From positions 17,706,145-17,770,144 of the forward strand of contig NC_081851.1 of NCBI RefSeq assembly GCF_963259705.1: a stretch of 64,000 nucleotides of DNA, written 5' to 3'. The DNA comes from Myotis daubentonii. Lineage: Eukaryota; Chordata; Mammalia; Chiroptera; Vespertilionidae. Shown here piece by piece: positions 23,288-34,260 of the stretch; the stretch's first letter is position 1; each line of letters starts with the position of its first letter. Made by a program: the position numbers and the translations under genes. The notes beneath the pieces are model-generated. The model saw only the letters and a list, made by a program, of their open reading frames with translations. It was not told the origin of the DNA and made no database searches.

Positions 23288-23479
23288 CATGTCATCAAAG
23301 TGACTGCTGCAGAAGACATCCCAGGGTAACATCAGATTTGTAGACTTCCTGAATGGCGAAAGAATGACAGTACTCATGAAAAGGTTTCACTGTATTAATC
23401 TGGGATATTTTCTTAAAGATTCTATTTTTAAAAAGACTTCAACTTAGAAAAACCATCTTTAAAATCTACTGACTTCCAG

Positions 23480-23643
23480 AGACTGCCCGTCAAGATGGCG
23501 GAGTGAACACTGTGCTCGCACCTCCCTCAACCACATCAAAATTACAGCTGAACTGTGATTGGCCATCATGAAGAAACACCAAAGTCTAGCTGAACAGAAG
23601 AGCTCTAAGAATACATAGGAGAAGCTACGCCAAGACTGCGTAT
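23480..23643 (+). mobile_element. L1 5'-end fragment
   Basis: Starts with a segment containing caagatggcggagtgaacac (23491-23510), which includes the YY1-type AAGATGGCGG found near the start of many mammalian L1s. It continues with a ccacatcaaaattacagctg region and gaagctacgccaagactgcg, all resembling a bat L1 5' UTR. No ORF1 follows. Isolated 5' ends are unusual because L1 copies are normally 5'-truncated. Confidence 0.6.
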
Positions 23644-24433
23644 GTAAACTATAAATGAAAAATAAATTATTTTAAAACATCGATTCATTTCCACTTTTAT
23701 ACCCAATGCTATAGGAAGTAGCAAATTTCTCTTAACTAAATTTCCAGTGACGCCTCACTTTAAAAATCACATCAGTGAAATTCTCCCACTTCCCTTTGCG
23801 GGTGGCTGAGCTAGCTCATGCACCTAAGGCTGTATGACCAGTCAGTGTTTGAAACAGAAATGGTGGAACTCCGTGTTTGCCCTCACAGGTGGCAGCGCCT
23901 CCCTGCTCTGGTGGGCAGGGCATCTCAGCGCTACAGGTGTGCGGATGGAGGCCGGCTGAGCTGATCCACGCACCTGTGCCTCCCCATCATGCTACATTTG
24001 GCCTCAGTCTCCGGAATGTCAGAGGTCTAAGGGAAAGAGCAATGAGCAAGACTCAGCCCCAAGTCAGAGAGCCTGTCTCTGAATCCAGAAGAGGTTAAAA
24101 TACAGTTTCCTGACAATTCACTTTTAGAAACACAAAATTAGAGGCGAAAACCCACCCTTGTTCCTAAGACCATCTGTAAGAAGGACGACGGGTGCTTCCT
24201 GGACTGCGAGTCCTCTTTACAGTTGGTGTTCAGGGCCCCGGTGTCAGCACCGTGCTTGTTCATTCAGCATCTGCTCGGTTTTATGAAGCTGTTTTTTAAA
24301 GCAATGCATTATCCTGCTCACAGAGCACCACAGTGTGTATTAACAGTAATGTGATTATCACAACCTGCTATAATTATTACCTACATATATGTACTTTTAC
24401 TAGAAAATATAAGCTCTTCAATGGTAGGAGTTA

Positions 24434-24436
<3 letters not shown>
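23644..24436. other. Non-coding sequence, nothing assigned
   Basis: Contains the GC-richer segment 23870-24100 with one 73-codon frame and no recognisable product. Confidence 0.4.

Positions 24437-24468
<32 letters not shown>
24437..24468. repeat. (TG)16 microsatellite
   Basis: Uninterrupted dinucleotide repeat of 32 bp. Likely length-polymorphic. Alternating purine-pyrimidine sequence can adopt Z-DNA. Confidence 0.97.
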
Positions 24469-24471
<3 letters not shown>

Positions 24472-24589
24472 CTCCATTCCAATTCATAATACAGTACCTG
24501 GAACACAATTATCATTCAGTACACATATATTTTTATTAGTGTACTGATAATTATTAAGCTATTTTAACAGTTATCAAGCATTGAATACT

Positions 24590-24760
24590 TATTGTAAAAG
24601 GCACTATGTTAAACTCTTTCTATATTTCATCTGATTTAATCCTTCATCACATCCCTATGAGATGGGTATTCCTTCTCTCCATTCACAGATGGAAGGGGAG
24701 GAGACAGGCATCAACTCCAGGCAGACAGGTTACTGAGCCGCACTAAACATCCGTGAGCAC
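24590..24760 (-). repeat. MIR SINE remnant
   Basis: The order catctgatttaatccttcat, cctatgagatgggtattcct, cattcacagatggaaggg and a ggcagacaggttactg region is a diverged reverse complement of the MIR body. Confidence 0.65.
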
Positions 24761-24906
24761 ATATGACTCCAAGAGCCACGGCCTGCGCTGATACTGGTAA
24801 CCAAGTTCAGCCAGTACTAGATCAGTAACTTGACAAACACTGTCATGTACAGTCAAAACTTTGCTTCTCATGTTTTGGTAATGAACCTAATGTGAATACT
24901 TTAGAT

Positions 24907-24975
24907 TAGCGGTCACCAACCTTTTGGACCTCGCGGACCACCAGTGGCCCGTGGACCACTGGTTGGCAACCGCTG
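24907..24975. mobile_element. 69-bp near-palindromic hAT MITE with perfect TSD
   Basis: Ends tagcggtcaccaacc and ggttggcaaccgctg are inverted repeats, and the whole element is close to a perfect palindrome (cgcggaccaccagtgg centre). Perfect 8-bp duplications ctttagat lie at 24899-24906 and 24976-24983. Such short foldback hATs are abundant in vesper bats. It has no coding content. A second copy is at 55883-55950. Confidence 0.95.
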
Positions 24976-25324
24976 CTTTAGATATAATTCCAAAACAAGG
25001 GATGAAAATGTATATTCCCAATAAAACATGGATGGGAAAGCATAACTCTAAAAATGAAATATAGTGAAACTTCACTGTAACTTAAGAACAAATGATAAGA
25101 GGAAATGATGGAAGTATTGGCCTACGTGAAAGGAATCTCCCCTATAAAGCACAGGCATCGATGACATTATATGTAATTTCAAGTGAATAGAAACTGTTAA
25201 TTAAATAGAAGCTTTAACATACGTACCATATTTGAACTTGCCGTTAAAAAATGGCATTTCTGGATCTATTTTTGTTCCAGAGACAGAGAAGCATCAAACA
25301 GACCATCAAACTTCAGAGGGAAGT

Positions 25325-25540
25325 CGGGGGTGGGGCAGAGTAAGAGATCAACCGAAGGACTTATGTGCATGCATATAAGCATAACCAATGGACACGGACA
25401 CTGGGGGGTTGGGGGGGTGGTGAGGGCATGTGCTGGGGGGTGGGAGTGGCCAGGGAGAGGTCAATGGGGAAAAAGGAAACATATGTAACACTATATGTAA
25501 CATTTTAAGCAATAAAGAATTTTTAAAAATACATTTCCTT
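25325..25540 (+). mobile_element. Young bat-type L1 3' UTR (5'-truncated insertion)
   Basis: Shares ordered sequence with the reverse complement of 62370-62640: gagatcaaccgaaggactta, atgcatgcatataagca, a G-rich middle, gtcaatggggaaaaaggaaa, catatgtaac, then aataaagaatttttaaaaa as poly(A) signal and tail. Only the 3' end was inserted, typical of L1 5' truncation. Confidence 0.8.
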
Positions 25541-27389
25541 TTCTGTATCATATTGAAAACTACATCCAGAATTTCACAGCTATGAGACTAGAAATTTTTA
25601 TTTAAATTAATGCTATAACTACCCTAGTACCTCTAGGTAAGTTCATTATCTTTCCCTTATTTCTTCCTACTTTGCAGTTTGCTGTTTAACAGTCACCATT
25701 GACAATGACTTTTATACTTAAGTATTTCAGAAGGAAGGACATTTAACCAACCTAACTTGAAGACTTCTCCTTGATGCACTGTAATCAATCACTACTTCTG
25801 AAAAGACTAAGGCATGTGCATCAACACTGTACCTTAAAGCATGCAGGGTCTTTGTCAACACACTGCATCTTCGCAAGGAAATGCCAGCACTGTTATTTTG
25901 GGGCCTCCCTCTGCTGCCGAGGCCAATGAGGGCCCAACCAAGAAGCCAACGGGACGGTTAATCAATAGCAGTCAGGGCACCTTTCCTTATCCCCCAGAAT
26001 CTTCATTTTCAATGAGGTTTATATCATTAAAGTAAGAAAACAGGGCCTTCAGTCTCCATTGGTTTCAGTGGAGGATGGAAGAATTAATTTGACTGTCACA
26101 GAAGTAATGATCCAACTGTGTGCTTGAAGGCTTTAAAAAATCATTTTTAGATTTAAAGCCCAGGACAGATATAGCTGAGAACGAAAAGCACTTGTGTATC
26201 AATTCTCTTTCTCACAGCCCTAACGGATCTGAATCTTGTAAAGAAGAGCAAGAGGTTTCGAGTCCTTTAAGATACTATGAATAATATATTTGAAATCGTT
26301 TATCAGCAGTAATACCGGTGCAGTTGTTTCTTAACCATGTTGACACGTGTCATCTTAACACATACATAACCACATAACCCCTTCCTAGGGGCAGACACAG
26401 GTTGTGTGGGTCTGAAAGGCTATCGAGCCGGCTTTTAAAAATGGAAAAACTAGGTATGGGCCTTGTAAGAGGACCATGCAACCCAGGAGCCTGAGATTTA
26501 AGCTTAATTTAATAGGAAAGCTGCCCTGCCTCATCCGCTGGAAAACACCAGTGTCCTTCTGCTTGTCCAGGGGCGAGTTCCGAATGGGCTGGGCTTTTCC
26601 GTTGGTCTCAAGACCAGCAGCCTCCCCTGCCCCCCATACACTGTGCCATCGCCAGAGTGGGCCTGGTGAGAGCAGCGGGGGGACCCACTCAGCCCACGGT
26701 GTTCCGTGGACACCCTGGAAAACTGCAGGCGCCCTGGAAAGAGGCCAGGGGAAGGGCACAGCGGTGAAGGAGTGCCTTCTGCTGTTCACACGATTTAGGG
26801 GACTGACAGTCTTGTCATTAGGCATAGGTTCAGGGTTTTCAGAACTAGCTTTACACGTTTACGTGTTTTGCTTCTCATCATTTGTTTCTGGTATTAATTT
26901 TCAATGGAAAATTCATCAGAAATGCAACAAGGAATGGAGAGGAAGTCAGAAGAAATCACCGGCTTTTCACACTTGATTAAAGTACATGTGCCGGCGCCTG
27001 GTTTTTAACTGAGACACAAAGGGAGCACGGCCTGCCTAGGGCACCAGGAGCCTGACCAGGCAAACCGGGTCACGGGCCAGAGCAGGCGGAGGCCCGGGCG
27101 GGAGGAGGCACGCCGCCTCTGACTCCATGCTTTCTCACAGCCTCTGTGTTCTCACACACGCTCACCAGCAGCCCCTCCCCGGCCTTCAAACAGCAGGGGC
27201 CTCTGAGACAGGCTTTGGTGTTCCTACTCTGTCTGGGTAGCCGTGACCTCCGTGTGCCCCTGGCCCACCAGGTGCAGGATCAAGGCCTGGCACTGATCGT
27301 CCCCACCTCTATCATGGGAGCCAGGGGGCTGAGAGTTAGTTCCCTGGCTCACTGGGGCCTGCCTTGGGCCTGTGTCTTTTACATGTAGG
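25541..27389. other. Mostly unique non-coding sequence
   Basis: Frames at 26385-26825 (minus) and 26476-26976 (plus) overlap in opposite directions in a GC-richer block and show no domain I know. A CpG cluster sits at 27040-27115 (gcccgggcgggagg, cacgccgcc). No clear transposon is seen. Confidence 0.4.
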
Positions 27390-28020
27390 TTTTACCGTTA
27401 TTCAGGTATGGGGATACGAGGCAGAAGATTGGGAGACTGCCAAGAAACAGATGGTCAGTCACAGATCCCGAGAGAAAGGAGCACACCGCACGGTGGGGCC
27501 ACCTGGGGGCGCACCAGGGTCAGTCAGGAGGCAGAGGGATTGGGGGGAAGTGACCAAGAGCCTTTATTGTAGTTTCTAGGGAAGGAGCAAGCCCGGACGG
27601 GTAAGCAGATTCAGGCTTGGCTAGTTTGAATGATTTTAGAGCTCTAGGTCAGGCGATGTCCATAGTTCCCTAGTACCAGGTCCTGGAGTGAGTGGGGCAG
27701 GGAGATGGTGGGCAGATAAAAGAGGTGGCTGGGGAAGGAGGATCTGGGTTAGTTGGCTTGCATCTGAAAGGTGCACTCCCAGCTGGGAGTCATGTACTAT
27801 CTCTAGGAATCAGCTGGCTTTGGGAGGGGCAGTCCCCCCAGGGTCAGTTGGCCCAGAGATATCAAAGCACCAAAAACACACAATAAAAACACATGATTAA
27901 TACAGGAGGGAGCAGCAGTGGGCGGCTTTGGGGATGCTGAGACTGGAAGAGAGACTTCCTTGACCCTATTTCAGGTGTGGGCCCGGCAGGCTACTGAACC
28001 TCCCACCGTGTCCCTGTAAC
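27390..28020 (-). repeat. Possible ancient LTR or other unidentified repeat
   Basis: The purine-rich block has the texture of a degraded retroviral LTR, and the minus strand has an AATAAA (near 27560) followed by ggctcttggtcact. I do not see TG/CA ends or a target duplication, and a second poly(A)-like motif (acaataaaaacacatgatta) lies on the plus strand at 27880. This is a weak call made to flag the segment. Confidence 0.2.
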
Positions 28021-28084
28021 GGATGGAAGACAGGTGCAGGTGGCTGTCTCACTCAGCACCAAGGCAGTACACATGAGATCCCCC

Positions 28085-28215
28085 CCATGTTAAAGATGAA
28101 GACACCGAGTTCAGAGTTTGAAGGTGCTTTTCCCATGTCACATAGCTAGCAGGCGGGCGAGTCAGGGTTTGTATCTGGGCTCAGGATCATCCTATCTCTT
28201 AGGCACTGGGTTTAA
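28085..28215 (-). repeat. MIR SINE remnant
   Basis: The order atgttaaagatgaagacacc, tttcccatgtcacatagcta, gcaggcgggcgagtcagggt matches the MIR middle in reverse complement. Confidence 0.75.
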
Positions 28216-29244
28216 AGTCTACCAGCTTTTTAAGGTCCTAAACAAATACATGAGACCTGAAGAAGGAAAATATATCAGCTCCAAAACAAAAAGAGAAAGC
28301 TATAATGTCAAAAGTAATACAAGCTTATAATTAAATGTGCAAAAATCATATGAAGTAATTTTTATTGTTCCACTTAATATTCACTTAAAAATCCATTATA
28401 CTTCACAAAACTCAATTACACTAGACAATAATGTGTTGCTTAGACTTTTTTTTTTTTCACTTCCCAAGAATTCCTGAGTTTACCTGATGATCGCAGAAAA
28501 ATCAACTGTAAATTAAATGAATTAGTTACAGTCAAATAATTTCAAAAGCAAAATTACAAAAGCCCTTTCAAAAGTTATATAGCATTAAAATAAAACAATG
28601 AGATGCTGTGCTCAATGTGGGATATGGGCATCTTTTCATATGTTCAATCAGAGCCACCAAAGGAAGCAGGCCTGATGGCCTGGAGGTCTGAGAAGAGCTC
28701 GGCCTGAGTCAGCCCGCTCCACAAGTGAGCGCTTTCCACTCATATTCCTGCCCCACCACCCCGGGCCTGGAAGGCGTTTCAGAGGTCCCTGCAGGAAGGG
28801 CCTGCTGCAGAGAGTGGCTTACGGGCTCTGCTCACTGCTTACTACGCATGTTATACCTTCAACACTGTAGCATATAACATCCACTATTACAAAGGAGGTG
28901 AGAATATTCAAATACACAGAAATTCCAAATGGAGTTTCTGGAATGTCTGTCAAGAGCACCAGTGAGGTCTGGGAGTCCGAAGAGCCGAGTTCTCCTTTGA
29001 GTGCCACCGCCCTGTGACTGCCTGGGCCGGTCTCAATCCTGGGCGGGCCCTGATTTTCCTTAGCTATGCATTTTAGGACTTGAATGATATCAGACCACAG
29101 CATCCCTGATCTTTAAAGTCTTTAATTTTATTATGAAAACCCACACAGCTCTGCAAAAGGGCTTGATTGTCAGAATGGAACGGCACACATTAATACGCTG
29201 ATGATAATAGTATTTACAGGCTTAATTTAAACAGAGGGCCTACA
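28216..29244. other. Non-coding sequence, nothing assigned
   Basis: AT-rich to 28620, then GC-richer. The minus-strand frame at 28819-29103 (94 codons) has no recognisable domain or initiation context that would support a gene. Confidence 0.4.
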
Positions 29245-29460
29245 GGGCAGCCATGGAGACCAGGCTCCAGAGCCAGACAGCCAGATCTGAATCTTAGCAA
29301 CGGAGACTTTTGGATAATTTACTTAACCTCAGCTTCCTCATATGCAAAATGAGGATAAAGGCTCCTACCACACAGGGTTGCTGCTGCTGTAATTAAATTT
29401 AAATGTTTACAGTAATACTTGGCACACCGTAAACTCTCAGTAAATCTTGATGTTGTTCTT
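29245..29460 (+). repeat. MIR SINE
   Basis: Nearly full-length order: ccagagccagacagccagat, gataatttacttaacctcag, cttcctcatatgcaaaatga, ggataaaggctcctaccaca and a tail with ttggcacaccgtaaactctc. Diverged but clearly MIR. Confidence 0.82.
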
Positions 29461-30037
29461 AACTTTTAGAATCTGTTTTTAATTTTCATAAAGTAAATTC
29501 ACCAACAATAACGATTGTACCTGGAAAAGTCACTGGAAAAAAAAAAAAGTTTAAACCCAGAGACGCTTGGAACCTGCAGGTTTTGTATTTGCACCGGTTC
29601 CTAGATTTCAAATGACTATACATTACAACTCCCTGGTCAGGGCTGGCACTAACTAGGTGCCTCCAAAATGAACTCATATTCTTCTGAGTTTCAGGACAAT
29701 GTCACACCACCTACAAGAATCAGCAAATTAAATGTACAGCTATGGAAAAAATGTCACTCAACTGTATAGATTATGATATCCAGCTTAATTTTAAATACTC
29801 AGGAGAATAAGAAATTAAAAACTTAAAAGCAGCAGAATGTAAAATTAGTATTCAGAAATCGGTTGCATTTTTATACACCAATAATGAATCAGGAAAAATT
29901 AAGAAAACAATCCCATTTACAATTGCATTAAAAAATACCTAGGAGTAAATTTAATCAAGGAGGTAAAAGACCTGTGCTCAGAGAACTACAAGACACTGAA
30001 GAAAAAAATTGAAGACAAAAAAAAAAATGGAAGCATA

Positions 30038-30297
30038 GCCCTAGCCGATTTGGCTCAGTGATTAGAGCATCGGCCTGCGGACTGAAGGGTCCTGGGTTCA
30101 ATTCTGGTCAAGGCACATACCTCGGTTGTTGGCTCAATCCCCAGCCCTGGTCAGGGTGCGTGCAGGAGGCAACCAATCTATGTGTATCTTTTACAGCAAT
30201 GTTTCTCTCTCTCTTTCTCTGCCTCTTCCCCTTCCTTCCACTCTCTAAAAATCAATGGGAAATATCTTTGGGTAAGGATTAGCAACAACAAAAAAGG
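30038..30297 (+). mobile_element. VES-type SINE in L1, with TSD
   Basis: Head agccgatttggctcagtgat with B-box ggttcaattctggtcaagg, CT-rich body, and a tail containing caaaaaag. The target duplication gaagcata occurs at 30030-30037 and 30298-30305. The insertion is younger than the host L1. Confidence 0.93.
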
Positions 30298-31307
30298 GAA
30301 GCATATACTGTGCTCATGGATTGGAAGAATTAACATTGCTAAAATGTCCATACTACCCCAATCAATCTACAGATTCAATGCAATCCCTATTAAAATATCA
30401 ATGACATTTTTCATAGAACAAATACTCCTAAAGTTTATATAAGACCCTGAATAGCCAAATCAATCATGAGAAAGAAGAACACAGTTAGAGGTATCATACT
30501 ACCTGACATCAAACTATGCTACAAGGTGCGAGTAATAAAAACAGCATGGTACTAGTATAAAAACAGATACATCAATCAATGGAACAGAACAGAGAACCCA
30601 GAAATAAACTCACACCTATATGACCAATTAATATATGACAAAGGAGGCAAGAATATACAGTGTAAAGCCAGTCTCTTCAATAAATGGTGATGGGAAAACT
30701 GAACAGAAGCATATATATACATATATATACATATATATATATATATTGAATCACTTTCTTACACTATATACAAGAATAAACTCAAATTAAATACTTAAAT
30801 ATAAGATCCAAAACCATAAAACTCCTAGAAGAAAACATAGGTGGTAAACTCTCTGACATTGCTCTTGGTTCCCTTTTCCTGATATGCCTCCTCAGACAAA
30901 GGAAACAAAAGAAAAAATAAATAAATGAGACTACATCAAACTAAAAAGTTTTGTACAGTGAAGGAAAGCATCAACCAAGTGAAAAGACAACCTAGTGAAT
31001 GGGAGAAGATATTCATCAATGATACCTCCAATGAGGGGTTTATATCCAAAATATGAAAGAAACTCCTATAACTTAACACACACAAAACAAACATACCAAA
31101 CAATCTGATTTAAGAGTGGGCACAGGACCTGAACAGACAATTCTGCAAAGAGGACAGACAGATGTCCAATAGACGTATGAAAAGATGCTCAACATCACTA
31201 ATTACCAGGAAATTGCAACTTAAAATCACAATGAGATATCACCTCACACTTGTCAGAATAGCTATCATCAATATATCGACAAAACACGTGTTGGCAAGGA
31301 TGTAGAG

Positions 31308-31766
31308 CAGTGGTTCTCAACCTTCTGGCCCTTTAAATACAGTTCCTGCCCTAACTAGTTTGGCTCAGTGGATAGAGCGTTGGCCTGCGGACTCAAGGGT
31401 CCCAGGTTCGATTCCGGTCAAGGGCATGTACCTTGATTGCAGGCACATCCCCAGTAGGAAGTGTGCAGGAGGCAGCTGATCGATGTTTCTCTCTCATCGA
31501 TGTTTATAATTCTCTATCCCTCTCCCTTCTTCTCTGTAAAAATCAATAAAATATATTAAAAAAATAAAATAAAAAATAAATAAATACAGTTCCTCATGTT
31601 GTGACCCAACCATAAAATTATTTTCATTGCTACTTCATAACTGTAATGTTGCTACTGTTATGAATCGTAATGTAAATATCTGATATGCAGGATGGTCTTA
31701 GGCGACCCCTATGAAAGGGTCGTTCAACTGCCAAAGGGGTCGCGACCCACAGGTTGAGAATCGCTG
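31308..31766 (+). mobile_element. SPIN-type hAT MITE in L1, split by a SINE
   Basis: Ends cagtggttctcaaccttctg and caggttgagaatcgctg. A perfect 8-bp duplication atgtagag flanks it (31300-31307 and 31767-31774). Without the nested SINE (31348-31581) and its duplication it is about the size of the other copies here. It must post-date the L1 and pre-date the SINE. Confidence 0.96.
31348..31581 (+). mobile_element. VES-type SINE nested in SPIN, 13-bp TSD
   Basis: Head gccctaactagtttggctca, B-box ggttcgattccggtcaagg, CT-rich hinge, tail tcaataaaatatattaaaaa. The 13-bp duplication aaatacagttcct is SPIN sequence at 31335-31347 and 31582-31594. The near-consensus head suggests it is one of the younger SINEs here. 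Confidence 0.96.
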
Positions 31767-32527
31767 ATGTAGAGAAAGGGGAACCATTGTATACTGTTGG
31801 TCAGAATGCAAATTGGTGAAGCCATTATGAAAAACAGGATGGTGGTTTCCAAAAAAAATTCAAAATATGACTACTGTATGATCCAGCAATTCCACTTCTA
31901 GGTATCTATCCAAGGAAATCTAAAACACTAATGTGGAAAGACATATGCACCTCTATGTGCATTTCAGCATCATTTCCAACAGCTAAGATACGGAAGCAAT
32001 CTGAGTGTTCATTACCAGCGGCTGTAGTACATATATGCAAAGAAATATTACTCAGCCATAAAAAAGAATGAGACATTACCATTTGTGACAACATGATGGA
32101 CCGAGAGGGTATTATGCTAAGTGAAATAAGTCAGACAGAGAAAGACACATAGCATAATTTTATTTAAATGTGGAATCAAAAAAAACCACAACAAAATAAA
32201 TGGACAAACAAAACAGAAACAAACTCATAGATACAGAGACATAATGATGGTTGCCAGACTGGAGGAGGGTTGAGAGGCTGCGTAAAAACGTGAAGGGATT
32301 AAGAAGTACTAATTGCAAGTTATAAAAACAGTCATGGGCATATAAAGCAGAGCACAGGAAGTATAATCAATAATATTGTGATAACTGTGTATGGTGTCAC
32401 ATGGGTATTGGCACTTATGGAGTGATCATTTCATAAGTGACATAAATGTCTAACTACTATGCTGTATACCTGAAACTAATATAATATGTATGTCAACTGT
32501 AATATAAAAATTTAAAAAATTCAAAGC

Positions 32528-32702
32528 AAGAAAAAGGAAGAAAGAAGGAAAGAAGGAAGGAAGGAAGGAAGGAAGAAAAGAAGGAAGGAAGGGAAAAGGA
32601 AAGGAAAGGAAAGGAAAGGAAAGGAAAGGAAAGGAAAGGAAAGGAAAGGAAAGGAAAGAAAAAAGAAAAGAAGGAAGAAAAGAAAGACGAAAAAAAGAAA
32701 AA
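32528..32702. repeat. Homopurine tract, (GGAAA)n and (GGAA)n
   Basis: 160 consecutive purines at 32528-32687, with a GGAAA pentamer block around 32594-32658 and GGAAG units before it. It directly follows the L1 3' end, probably an expansion of the L1 tail. Minus-strand Phe/Ser/Leu-rich frames here are artefacts. Confidence 0.95.
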
Positions 32703-32962
32703 TGCTGGTCTTACCACCTAGATAGACATGATAGGCTTTTTCCCACAAACGAATATTTCTAAAAATCCAAATAAACCATCTTTGTATCCTTTGGCTGGGC
32801 CTGCCTGGCCCCTGGACAGTCAAGCTTTTTGCTCAGGATGATAATGTTCACACCTTCTCAAAACCTCCCAGGGCAGGAGCAACCTCCCTGAAGCACTTCA
32901 TAGTGTGCTACACAAAGCAGGTATTTAATAAATGTTGGAAGTTAAGCAATCTACATAGACGG

Positions 32963-33602
32963 TAGTATGGACTGAATGTCTGTGTGCCCTCATAAGTTTA
33001 CGTGTGGAAGCCCTGTCCCCCAGTGTGACAGGATTTGAAGGTAGAGTGTTTGGAACATAATGAGGGTTAGATGAGGTCTTAAGGGTGGGGCCCTCATCAC
33101 AGGATCAGTGCCCTTAAAAGAAGAAATACCATAGCCCAGCTGGTGTGGCTCAGTGGTTGAGGGTCGATGCATGAACCAGGAGGTCATTGTTCAATTCCTG
33201 CTCAGGGCACATGCTTCTGTTGCAGGCTCAATTCCCAGTAGTGGGTGTGCAGGAGGCAGCCGATTAATGATTCTCTCTCATCGCTGATGTTTCTTCTATC
33301 TCTCTCTCCCTCTCCCTTCCTCTCTCTGAAATCAATAAAAATCACACACACAAACAAACAAACTCAACTTGCTTTAAAAAAGGGGGATATCAGGGAGCCT
33401 GACTGCCCCCTCTCCACCATGTGAGGACACAGCATGAAGGTGTCTGTCTGCAAGCCAGGAGGAGGGCCCTCTCTAAATCCCAACTTTGCATGCACCCCGA
33501 TCTCTGTCTTCCAGCCTCTAGAAACTACAGAATCTAAATTCCTGCTGTTTAAGCCACCTAGTTTATGATATTTTGTCATGGCAACCCATAAAGACTAACC
33601 CA
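32963..33602 (+). mobile_element. MaLR LTR (MST/MLT1-type) with nested SINE
   Basis: Starts tatggactgaatgtctgtgt, continues with gatgaggtcttaagggtggg and gccctcatcacaggatcagt, then after the SINE resumes with caccatgtgaggacacagca, tctgcaagccaggaggagg and aatttcctgctgtttaag, ending at taagccacctagtttatga and actaaccca. The order matches non-autonomous ERVL-MaLR LTRs. No internal retroviral genes are present. Confidence 0.8.
33134..33360 (+). mobile_element. VES-type SINE in the MaLR LTR
   Basis: Head gcccagctggtgtggctcag, CT-rich hinge with ctctctccctctcccttcct, tail near gaaatcaataaaaatcacac followed by a CA/AAAC simple-repeat tail. It splits the LTR and is younger than it. Confidence 0.92.
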
Positions 33603-33789
33603 GATAGTTTAAAGATATTAACTCTATTTGATTTTATTACTTTAGACAGAGGGACTAGGAAGAAAGAAGTCACTAAATATCTGTATCATTAGCCTCAGCT
33701 TTGGACTTGAGATTTTTATCTTTCAGTATTTAAGGGACTCAAAACTAGGAATCCTGTTTTGTCACTTTCTCATTTTTTTAAGGCTCTGT

Positions 33790-33880
33790 CTCTCTGACCT
33801 ATAAAGGCTCCTCATCTAGAAAATCAGGCTAATAACAGGATTAAATGAGAAGTTTCATATAAAGTGCTTAGAAAAGTTGT
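33790..33880 (+). repeat. MIR SINE remnant
   Basis: A ctctgacctataaaggctcc block, then catctagaaaatcaggctaa and aggattaaatgagaagtttc, follow MIR order. Short and diverged. Confidence 0.5.
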
Positions 33881-33884
33881 GGCT

Positions 33885-34017
33885 CACTCATACAATGAAA
33901 TATTATACAGCTGCATAAGACAATGAGATAGCTTCTAGAGAGTGACAGCCAAGGTAAATTGTGGGTGGAAGAAAAGAAAAACAAAGAAGAGAATAATACA
34001 CACAGATATGGCTCCCT

Positions 34018-34060
<43 letters not shown>

Positions 34061-34260
34061 AGGAAGAAAAATATTTGTTCCTATGTGATTTTATCGACTT
34101 AAAGAAAACTCTAGAAGGATTCACAAGACAACAGTAAATACAGGGATCTGTGTACGCTGAGTGTTGGGAGGACAGAGTGCAGCAAAACAGGATAGATGGG
34201 ACAAGGGGAGTACAATGTGACTGTAAAATTTTTTTATATTATTTAAATTTGAAAAATTAT
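33885..34260 (+). mobile_element. Old L1M 3' remnant with a 36-A run
   Basis: tcatacaatgaaatattata followed by a gatatggctcccttttgtaa block is the L1M 3' region around its UTR. The 36-A run (34023-34058) lies inside it, then L1 3' UTR texture continues to about 34260. It has no coding ability. Confidence 0.6.

Larger units (their letters stand above)
29820..32516 (+). mobile_element. L1 LINE (ORF2 3' part and 3' UTR) with nested insertions
   Basis: Sequence such as attcagaaatcggttgcatt, acctaggagtaaatttaat, tgctcatggattggaagaat and actaattaccaggaaattgc follows the mammalian L1 ORF2 order, and 32110-32516 is the 3' UTR. Frameshifts and stops (for example after 30480) abolish reverse transcriptase coding, so it is dead. 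It is interrupted by a VES SINE (30038-30297), a SPIN (31308-31766) and an AT-rich microsatellite near 30710-30745. The L1 is the oldest member of the nest. Confidence 0.9.

Noticed and set aside
26385..26976. 146-codon minus and 166-codon plus frames
   Set aside because: They are antisense to one another in a GC-rich block and neither resembles a known protein.
31348..31430. tRNA-like A and B boxes
   Set aside because: They belong to VES SINE heads (also at 19645-19897, 30038 and 33134), not to functional tRNA genes.
32493..32823. Phe/Ser/Leu-rich minus-strand frames that look like membrane segments
   Set aside because: They translate the complement of the homopurine tract.
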